Below are positions 32,476 through 39,751 of a stretch of DNA of 57,366 nt, piece after piece (position 1 is the stretch's first letter; each line of letters starts with the position of its first letter). The notes beneath the pieces are model-generated. The model was not told the origin of the DNA and did no database searches. It saw only the letters and a program-made list of their open reading frames with translations. This DNA comes from Streptomyces olindensis. GTDB taxonomy: Bacteria > Actinomycetota > Actinomycetes > Streptomycetales > Streptomycetaceae. Location of the stretch: positions 1-57,366 of the forward strand of contig JJOH01000034.1 of the NCBI GenBank assembly GCA_000696115.1, in the 5' to 3' direction. Made by a program: the position numbers and the translations under genes.

Positions 32476-35400
32476 TCACATGGGCATGGGGACCACATCA
32501 CACTCGATGCGCCGGCGCTGGCGGGCGGCCTGGAGCCAGGGGTGGTCGTTGCGCAGCACCGCGGCAAAGCCCTCCACCGCCTTGCGCTGAAGCACGTCCG
32601 CCTCGTCGGCCCGGCCGAGTCCCCGCAGATCCAGGGAGAGGTTGGAGGTGCACGAGAGGGTGAGCGGGTGGTCCGCGCCCGCCACCTCTGTCAGCAGCGG
32701 CAGGTTGGCGGAGTCGATGGCGTGCGCCCGCTCGAAGTCGAGTCGCGCGTATGCGGTGTTGGCCTGACCGATGCCCACGGTGAGGGCGATCATGTGACGT
32801 GCCCCGACCGTGTCGGCGAGTCGGCGCGCCACGTCGTCCTCCACCTCCTGCGCGGTGTCCAGCGAGCCCACGGCGCGCAGGGTGGCCGCCAGGTTCGCCC
32901 GGGTCACCAGGGTGTGCGCGTGGTCTTCGCCGAGGCGCCGCACGAGCCGGGCCACGGTGGACTCCGCGATCCGGAGCGACCCTTCCAGGTCCCCTGACAG
33001 TCGCCGGTCGACGCAGACGTTGGTCGCCGTGGTGAGCGAGTCGAGGTGCTCGTCGCCGTAACGCGACTTGAAGTTGCGCAGGGTCTCCTCGGTGAGTTTG
33101 GCGCCCTCGGCCAGATCCCCGTCCCGGCGGCGGCAGACGCCGAGGGAGCGGGCGATCCGCAGGGTCAGGGGGTGCTTTTCGCCCAGCGCGGTGAACGCTT
33201 GGCGGTAGACGTCCTCCTGCCAGTCCCGGGCGTCGGAGTAGCGGCCCGCCTCACGCATGTCGATGCCGACGCAGTGCATGGTGTTGAGCGTGAAGAAGCT
33301 GGCACCGCCGAGCAGCAGGTCGCGCTGGCGGGCGGTCTCCTGGTCCAGCGACAGCGCTTCCGTGAACTCCCCGCACAGTCTCAGGTCGACGCCCCAGCTG
33401 TGGCTGGCCCGCAGCGTGGCCGGGTCGTCGGGCCCGAACAGTGAGCGAGCCAGTTCGGTGGCCTCCTTGCCCAGGTCCCGCGCCTCCTGGAAGCGGCCCT
33501 GGTAGCGGTGGGCGTCGGACATCTCGCACAGGGAGTCGATGAGTTCCTCCGGTTCCACCTCCATCCGGCGAGACACTTCCAGCGCCTTCTCGGTGAGCGG
33601 GATCGACTCGGCGATCTGTCCGATCTGGCGCAGGAGGAAGGCGAAGCCCTTGGTCATCCGGACGACGTAGATGTCCTCCTCGCCCGAGGCGGCGAGCCAG
33701 GCGCTCCACGCCTGCCGGCCGAAGGACGCGGCACCCTCGTGGTCACCCCAGTAGTAGAGGAACCACATGGTGTCGTAGACGAGGTCGCGCACATATGGGT
33801 CGGTGCTGGTGACCGCCTGGGAGGCGAGGACGTGCGGCAGCAGCGCCTGGTAGTCGCGCCATTCCTGGGAGGAACCGAACGGGCCGCGGTTGGCCGCGGA
33901 CAGCAGCTGGTGGGCCGCGTCCCGCATCCGCTCGCGTTCCTCCTCGCTCAGCTTGGCGAGGAGCACGGTCTGGAGCAGGCGGTGCATCTGGAGGGTGCCC
34001 GCGCGCGGGTCCACCTTGATCAGGGAGAACTGGCTGAGGTCGCGGATCGCCCGGTTCAGTCTGATCGGCTCGCGCAGCATCGGGTCGATCTGCGGCGTGA
34101 TGTTGACGCCCCGGCTGCTGCGCAGGATCGACCTCGGGATCGGCTCGGGGGCCATGCTGGCGCAGATGTCCAGCAGTTGGCGGGCTCCCGGGTTGTTCTG
34201 CCTGATCCGCTCCAGGGAGATGTCCCAGGCGGCGGCGACGGAGACCGGGTAGTCGGGGCTCTGCTCGATCTCCAGGATCTCCGGGCTGCGCTGGGCGAGG
34301 AGTTCGAGGTACTCGTCGACCTCCATGCCGGTGACCCCGAGCCAGGCGCCCGCCTGCTCCACGGCCAGCGGCAGGTCGCCGAGGGCCTCGGCCAGCCGGT
34401 CGGCGTCCTCCCGGGGGAGGTCCTTGGCGCGCTTCTGGAGCAGCTCGATGGACTCGTCACGCTCGAAGACGTTCACCGGCAGGGAGGTGGCCACCCGCTC
34501 CCAGCCCCGGTTCCGGGAGGTGACGATGACCTTGCCCGGCCCGTTGTGCGGGAAGTAGCCGCGCACCGCCTCGATGTCCTCGGCGTTGTCGAACACCAGC
34601 AGCCAGTTGTCGTAGGGCGTTCCGGTGCGCAGCGCCTCCAGTACGGCGGGCACGGCGGTGTTGGCCGCGGCGGCGCCGAGGCTGTCCTGGCCGGCCGGGG
34701 CGACGCCCAGCTGGGAAGCGAGGGAGGAGAGCGCGGCCAGGATGAGGCTCTCGCGCTCGGCGGGGATCCAGCAGATGATCCGGTAGTCGCGCTGGTGGGT
34801 GTAGATGTACTCCAGTGCCAGCTGCGACTTGCCCACACCACCGAGACCGTGCAGGGCGTTGGGCAGCACGGCGGCGGTGTCCTGGGCGGCGAGCTGCTCC
34901 TCCACGGCCCTCAGCAGCGCCTGGCGGCCGACGAACGATGTGTTGCGCATGGGCACGTTCACCAGTAGGGCCGGCGTTGCGGTCGTGGTGCGCTGCATGA
35001 GCGGCTCTGCCTCCGGGGTCTGTTGTGGGTCGAGGCCGGCCGTCGGCGACGGCGCGGATTCTCCGGTCGGATCGGACACAGCCGAATCCGGGTTGATGTC
35101 CACTGGGCTGGATGGAGTCGTTTCGCCCGGATTATTCACCTGTGGGGGTGGCTGGGCAGGCGGGCTGTTCTCCACCCGTTCCGCCGCGGCGGCGGGCGGA
35201 TTCCTGGACAGATTCGGTTCGATGCGCCTGGCGCGGTCGGCGTAGGGCCCCGACAGGGCGCGCATCACGGCGAGTTCGCTGCGCGCCCAGCCGTGTTCGG
35301 CGGGGTCGGGGAGCCTGGTCCGCAGCGGGTCGTGGAGGGCGGCGCGCAGGGCGACGCCCCGCTCCCCGGCGGCGGGCAGCTCGCCCACCACGCTGACGGT

Positions 35401-36969
35401 GTGGGCGAGTTGGCTGCGCGTGGTGGTCGCGAGCAGGGCCTCGCGCACGCCCTCGGCGAACTCGGGGCGCCCCTGGCCGCCGCCCTCCCAGTCGATCAGC
35501 CCGCCCATGAGGATCTCGGCGAGGTGATCCGGACCGGTCTCCGGCATGACGCGCCGCCGCAGCTGCTCGACGAGGTCGAAGTCGAAGGGCACGGCCGCCA
35601 GTTGGGTGGCGAGCCGACGGGCGGAGGGGGTGGCGAGGCTGAAGAAGCGCCGTACGGCGGCGGTGGCGGCCCGGGGCAGGCGCGGGGCGCGCAGTCCGGG
35701 GGCGGGCGCGCCCTTGCTGAGGGCACCGGCCAGCACCACGGGCAGTGAACGCCGGACGCCCCGCCCGCCGGTGACCAGGTCGGACCAGGCGGCGAGGGAG
35801 GCGGGTTTGAGGGACAGCACCGGGACGGCGACGGAGTCGTCGCCCGCGTCGGGCAGGGGTCGCATGGGATCGGGGCCGCCGGGCGGCGCCCAGTGCCCGA
35901 GGCTGCCGTTGGGGGCGCCGAACCCCCCTGCCTCCAGGACGGCCGGGTAGGGGTAGAGCGAGGAGCGGTGGCGCAGGTGCGGCGGGAGCAGGTGGACGAG
36001 GGCGGTGGGGCCGGCGTGGGCGAGGCGGCCGAGGAGGTCGTCGGCGGCGGTGGCGGCCCAGCCGTGGGCGAGTCCGTCGGTGACGACGAGGAAGATCCGG
36101 CTGCCCCGGCCGTCGAGCAGTTCGGCGGGGTCGGCGACGGCCCGGCCCGTGGACCAGCGCAGGGTGGCGGTGCCGGTGCGCGGGACGGTCACCCGGAGCG
36201 TGCGCACGCCGCGGAAGGCACCGCTGTGCTCGGCGGCGCGGGCCAGGCGCGCGGCGCTCTCCTCCCAGATCCGCATGGTGGGCGCGTCGTCGAGCAGCAG
36301 CACCAGTTCGAAGGCGGAGACGCGGGAGGGACGCAGGAACGGCATCCACAACCCGTCGACGAGGCCCTGTTCGGCCGTGGTCTCCTCGTCCAGCTCCAGG
36401 CTGTCGCGGGACGGGACGCGGCGGGCCAGCTGGTGCAGGGCGCGCGCGAGCAGGGCCGTGAAGCGGCCGGGGCCCGACGGATCCGGTTCGGCGCGGGGCA
36501 GCAGCGGTGGCCCGAGGTGCAGGGTGAAGCGGCCCTCGGGGTGGGGTAAGACGCGATCGCCGGGCCGGGTGGCCGGCCGACCGTCGGCGAGGTTCGACAC
36601 GGCGGGGGTGCGGTGTGCGGGCGGGGGCTGGGCGGGGACGTCCCCGTCGGGCTCGGGGCGGTCGGGGAGTTCGGCTTCGTCCGCTGGTGGCCGGGGCGGT
36701 GGTCCGGCCTCGGAATCCTGGGGAAGCACGGCCTGCGCGGCGGGTGCCTCCTGGGCCGCTTCGCCGGGGCCGCCGTACCGGTTCCGGTGCGCGGCGAGCC
36801 ATACGGCGTCGGCGAACTCCTGCCAGCGCGGCACGAAGGGTTCGGGAGCGGCGGGGACCCGGTCTCCGCGCTCGCTCGCCTGCGCGAGCGGCTCGGGGTA
36901 CACCGAAGGAGGCGGCGGTCCCGATGCGGGATCCCCGTCGCCCGGTCCGGATGCGCGCTCCCGGGTCAT
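32476..36969 (-). CDS. Giant vWA-like / NB-ARC / TPR protein (FxSxx-system TPR type)
   Basis: 1497 residues. Pro-rich N-terminus; a vWA-like domain at about 220-400 (FELVLLLDDAPTMRIWEES, IFLVVTDGLAHGWA), as in SAV_2336-N proteins; a helical MoxR-partner-like region to about 580; an acidic linker; then NB-ARC from about 675 with VGRQ, P-loop GLGGVGKSQ (near 705) and Walker B NWLLVFDNAE (near 793), and finally roughly ten TPR units with the ALGEKHPLTLRIARSLG type repeat (about 1060-1480). This is the layout of the FxSxx-COOH system tetratricopeptide proteins. It probably senses a signal through the TPRs and oligomerises. Its ATG shares one base with the MoxR stop. Confidence 0.87.
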   Translation of the reverse strand: MTRERASGPGDGDPASGPPPPSVYPEPLAQASERGDRVPAAPEPFVPRWQEFADAVWLAAHRNRYGGPGEAAQEAPAAQAVLPQDSEAGPPPRPPADEAELPDRPEPDGDVPAQPPPAHRTPAVSNLADGRPATRPGDRVLPHPEGRFTLHLGPPLLPRAEPDPSGPGRFTALLARALHQLARRVPSRDSLELDEETTAEQGLVDGLWMPFLRPSRVSAFELVLLLDDAPTMRIWEESAARLARAAEHSGAFRGVRTLRVTVPRTGTATLRWSTGRAVADPAELLDGRGSRIFLVVTDGLAHGWAATAADDLLGRLAHAGPTALVHLLPPHLRHRSSLYPYPAVLEAGGFGAPNGSLGHWAPPGGPDPMRPLPDAGDDSVAVPVLSLKPASLAAWSDLVTGGRGVRRSLPVVLAGALSKGAPAPGLRAPRLPRAATAAVRRFFSLATPSARRLATQLAAVPFDFDLVEQLRRRVMPETGPDHLAEILMGGLIDWEGGGQGRPEFAEGVREALLATTTRSQLAHTVSVVGELPAAGERGVALRAALHDPLRTRLPDPAEHGWARSELAVMRALSGPYADRARRIEPNLSRNPPAAAAERVENSPPAQPPPQVNNPGETTPSSPVDINPDSAVSDPTGESAPSPTAGLDPQQTPEAEPLMQRTTTATPALLVNVPMRNTSFVGRQALLRAVEEQLAAQDTAAVLPNALHGLGGVGKSQLALEYIYTHQRDYRIICWIPAERESLILAALSSLASQLGVAPAGQDSLGAAAANTAVPAVLEALRTGTPYDNWLLVFDNAEDIEAVRGYFPHNGPGKVIVTSRNRGWERVATSLPVNVFERDESIELLQKRAKDLPREDADRLAEALGDLPLAVEQAGAWLGVTGMEVDEYLELLAQRSPEILEIEQSPDYPVSVAAAWDISLERIRQNNPGARQLLDICASMAPEPIPRSILRSSRGVNITPQIDPMLREPIRLNRAIRDLSQFSLIKVDPRAGTLQMHRLLQTVLLAKLSEEERERMRDAAHQLLSAANRGPFGSSQEWRDYQALLPHVLASQAVTSTDPYVRDLVYDTMWFLYYWGDHEGAASFGRQAWSAWLAASGEEDIYVVRMTKGFAFLLRQIGQIAESIPLTEKALEVSRRMEVEPEELIDSLCEMSDAHRYQGRFQEARDLGKEATELARSLFGPDDPATLRASHSWGVDLRLCGEFTEALSLDQETARQRDLLLGGASFFTLNTMHCVGIDMREAGRYSDARDWQEDVYRQAFTALGEKHPLTLRIARSLGVCRRRDGDLAEGAKLTEETLRNFKSRYGDEHLDSLTTATNVCVDRRLSGDLEGSLRIAESTVARLVRRLGEDHAHTLVTRANLAATLRAVGSLDTAQEVEDDVARRLADTVGARHMIALTVGIGQANTAYARLDFERAHAIDSANLPLLTEVAGADHPLTLSCTSNLSLDLRGLGRADEADVLQRKAVEGFAAVLRNDHPWLQAARQRRRIECDVVPMPM

Positions 36970-38063
36970 CAGCGGCCCTTCGCGAGGTCGCGGAGCAGCA
37001 ATTCGACGAGCTTACGCCCGTCACCGTCAGCCTGGAAACCACCCGCGGTAGTCATCTGGACAGCGTTGAGCAACTGGTCGAGGGAGTGCACGCCGCCCGC
37101 CTGGACCCGTTGAACGAACAGGTCGACGAGGTCTTCGGTGCCGCGCGGCCTGCGGCCCAGGTGCCCTTCCACCATGGCCAGTAGTTGCTCCCGGGTGGGG
37201 GTGTGCATCTCCATCGGCAGGCAGCGGCGGCGGAAGGCGGCGGGAAACTCCCGCTCCCCGTTGCTGGTGATCACCACGACCGGGAACTCCCGGCACTCGA
37301 CACGTCCGTCGCGCACCACGGCCCGGCCTCCCGGATCGCTGGTGTGCACGTGCGCCGCGTCGGCGGCGTCGCGCACCAGCTCGGGAACCTCATAACTTCC
37401 ATTCTCCAGAACGTGCAACAGGTCGTTCGGCAGGTCGATGTCGCTCTTGTCGAGTTCGTCGACGAGAAGCACCCGGGGCCGTTCATAGGGCAGCAGGGCG
37501 GTACCCAGCGGTCCCAGTGTAATGAACTCGCCGATTACCGGCGCAAGTTGACGATCCTTTGACAGAGGCGAGGAGTTGACGGCCTGTTCGCCTTCGTCTT
37601 CGAACACCGGCTCCGCCCGGGCCGTGTCGCGCAGCCCCGCCTGCCAGGCGGCGATGGCCTGGGCGCGGCCCATGGCGTCGTGGACGTACAGGCCGTCGCG
37701 CAGGCTCGTACGGCTCACGATGTTCCATTCGAGTACCCGGCCGAGGCCCAGCTCACGCGAGATCAGATAGGCCAGCGTCGACTTGCCGACACCGGGCGGG
37801 CCGGTGATCAGGAGGGGGCGGCGCAGCAGCAGGGCGGCGTTGACCGTCTCGATCTGCTCGTCGTCGAGCTGGGGTGTGAGGCCGCCGGGGCCGAGGCGGC
37901 GCAGCGCGGCCTCGGCGTCGTCCGGGGGCGGGGCCTGGGCCGGGCCGCCGCGGAACCGCCGCCAGGGCGGTGGGTCCGGCAGCACGGGTGGGGCGTCCTG
38001 CGGGCGTCCGGTGGCGTGGAAGACCCGCCAGTCGTCCGCGGCCGTCCGTTCCTGTGCGCTCAT
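36969..38063 (-). CDS. MoxR-type AAA+ ATPase
   Basis: 364 residues from ATG 38063, 16 bp after the VMAP stop. Walker A LLITGPPGVGKST (86-96), Walker B RVLLVDELDKSDI, sensor 1 VVITSNGEREFPAAFRRRCL with the arginine finger region. In ternary conflict systems a MoxR ATPase couples a vWA protein to a VMAP protein, remodelling one when a signal arrives. Both partners are encoded on either side here. Family certain; role inferred from the described systems. Confidence 0.9.
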   Translation of the reverse strand: MSAQERTAADDWRVFHATGRPQDAPPVLPDPPPWRRFRGGPAQAPPPDDAEAALRRLGPGGLTPQLDDEQIETVNAALLLRRPLLITGPPGVGKSTLAYLISRELGLGRVLEWNIVSRTSLRDGLYVHDAMGRAQAIAAWQAGLRDTARAEPVFEDEGEQAVNSSPLSKDRQLAPVIGEFITLGPLGTALLPYERPRVLLVDELDKSDIDLPNDLLHVLENGSYEVPELVRDAADAAHVHTSDPGGRAVVRDGRVECREFPVVVITSNGEREFPAAFRRRCLPMEMHTPTREQLLAMVEGHLGRRPRGTEDLVDLFVQRVQAGGVHSLDQLLNAVQMTTAGGFQADGDGRKLVELLLRDLAKGR

Positions 38064-38079
38064 GCCGAAGCCTCCTCAC

Positions 38080-39597
38080 TCAGCTGGCGAGATCGCCGGG
38101 GTCGGGGGCCTGGACGTCGACGACCCGCGTGGGGTCGTCCCACAGGAATCCGACGTTCCGGGCCAGGTACTGAACCGCGTCCGCCGCGCCGCTCTCGGCG
38201 TTCAGACGCATGCGGTGCATGACGGAGGGGAGCTGTACGGGCAGCGCGACGGCGGCGAAGACGGCGGTCACCACTTCGCGTCTCTCCTCCATGAACACGC
38301 CTCTGCGGTCCCAGACGGCCAGCCCGATCCCCTCCGCGATCGCCGCTTTGAGTGCCTCCAGGGCCGGCGGCCCGGTCGGCGCGTCCAACAGCACTGCCGT
38401 ACTTCTTGTTTCCCCCGCGAGAGCGATCTGCCACGCGCGCTGCCGCCGGGCGTCCGCTTCTCTCCAGGGGTGCACCGCGATCCCATGGTGCTTCAGCGCC
38501 GCCCAGCGCCGCTGCCACTGCTGGCGGACCACGGCGTTGTCCGTACGCATGCGTTCCAGGCTGCGTAGGTGCACCCCGTACCGCAGACCGAGCGGAGTGG
38601 GCTCACCGTCGCCGATGGCGAACGTCAACCCCGCCACATCGTGGTTCATCAGGTCGTACGGAAGGAGGAACTCTATGTACGCAGGCGGCTCCTTGAGTCC
38701 GCCCGCGTCCGGTTCACGGGGCACCAGCCAGAGCTGGGTGCCGCGCCGGAGCGCCTGGTCGACCGCTCGTCCGAGGTCGTCCAGGGGGATGGTGTCCGGT
38801 TCGCCGGGGCGGGGGTCCCAGCGGCCCGGGGTGGCGTTCGTCCAGGTCCGCACGGTCACGTCGGTGCTGCCGTCCCGGGCCGGTTCGACGGCGACGACGA
38901 GGGTGCGGGGGATGTCCGGCGACCACACCACCGCGGCGCGCCTGTCCCGGCGCGCCACCACCTCGGCGGTCAGGCCGGCGCGTGCGGCCCAGTCGTCGAC
39001 CCATGCGGTCAGCGCGTGGCGGTGGTCGAGGGTGCGGGCGAGGCGGGCCGCGTGATCGACGAGGAGGACGGCGGGCGGCAGGCCGTCCTGCTGCACGTTC
39101 CATTCGAGGAGGTGCGTGAAGAGCTGATCGGGGGTGAGTCCGTCGGGCAGGTCGAGACCGGTGAGTTCCTCGGCCAGCCCGTCCCGTAAGCGTGCGGCGG
39201 GCAGGTCGCCGCGGGAGAGGGCGACGCGGGCGCTCTTCTCGTCCTCCTTGGACAGCGGGCCGGTCAGGGCGGGGGCAGGCGTGATCAGCCGTTCGAGCTC
39301 GTCCCCGGCCGGGGCGCCTTCGAGGATGCGGACCACCCCGACCAGTACGTGTTCGCCGCCCGGCACGCTCAACGCGGCGGTCACCAGGCTCACCACGTCC
39401 TCACGGAGCCGCACCCCACGCAGGTCGACCGGCCGGCGGAGCTGGCCCGCGAGCAGACTGGCGAACTGCACCCGGCTCGGCGCGTCCTCGACGCAGCCCA
39501 GCTCGCACAGGACCTCGGTGAGCTGTAACAGCAGCTCGAAATACGGCTGTTGTCCTAATTCGCCGCCGGACACGCCGGGCGCCGCACCTGTCTGCAC
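38080..39597 (-). CDS. VMAP-C protein with N-terminal effector-associated domain
   Basis: 505 residues, GTG 39597 with GGGGGAAAG 4 nt upstream. Residues about 17-105 (FELLLQLTEVLCELGCVEDAPSRVQF..LLAG...DLR) are a helical EAD2-like domain. Residues about 210-495 match VMAP-C: TLVVAVEPARDG, the central YIEFLLPYDLMNHDV then LGLRYGVHLRSLERMR, and IAEGIGLAVWDRRG near the end. VMAP stands for vWA-MoxR-associated protein. The EAD should recruit the EAD-bearing caspase encoded downstream. First gene of the train; direct repeats CGGTTCACC mark its promoter region. Confidence 0.8.
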   Translation of the reverse strand: MQTGAAPGVSGGELGQQPYFELLLQLTEVLCELGCVEDAPSRVQFASLLAGQLRRPVDLRGVRLREDVVSLVTAALSVPGGEHVLVGVVRILEGAPAGDELERLITPAPALTGPLSKEDEKSARVALSRGDLPAARLRDGLAEELTGLDLPDGLTPDQLFTHLLEWNVQQDGLPPAVLLVDHAARLARTLDHRHALTAWVDDWAARAGLTAEVVARRDRRAAVVWSPDIPRTLVVAVEPARDGSTDVTVRTWTNATPGRWDPRPGEPDTIPLDDLGRAVDQALRRGTQLWLVPREPDAGGLKEPPAYIEFLLPYDLMNHDVAGLTFAIGDGEPTPLGLRYGVHLRSLERMRTDNAVVRQQWQRRWAALKHHGIAVHPWREADARRQRAWQIALAGETRSTAVLLDAPTGPPALEALKAAIAEGIGLAVWDRRGVFMEERREVVTAVFAAVALPVQLPSVMHRMRLNAESGAADAVQYLARNVGFLWDDPTRVVDVQAPDPGDLAS

Positions 39598-39614
39598 CGA
39601 CTTTCCCCCTGAGT

Positions 39615-39669
39615 CGGTTCACCTGCCTAGACCGACCAGCGAAGTTAGCACGGCAACCCACGGTTCACC
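39615..39669. promoter_or_regulatory. Direct repeats CGGTTCACC in VMAP promoter region
   Basis: CGGTTCACC occurs at 39615-39623 and again at 39661-39669, 46 bp apart and close to a whole number of helical turns. Between them on the minus strand is TTGCCG...TAACTT, a weak promoter-like stretch. These could be activator or repressor half-sites for the conflict operon. Confidence 0.35.
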
Positions 39670-39751
39670 AGGGACGGTTGGGGTCGGAACGCCGATGTCC
39701 GGCCGGTGCGCGCCGGGGTGGCGCGAACCGGCCGGAGGCCGCCGTGCGGGG

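Noticed and set aside
27992..39597. Radical-SAM FxsB gene within the RiPP-like locus
   Set aside because: I looked for CxxxCxxC and SPASM-type Cys patterns in all frames of this region and found none.
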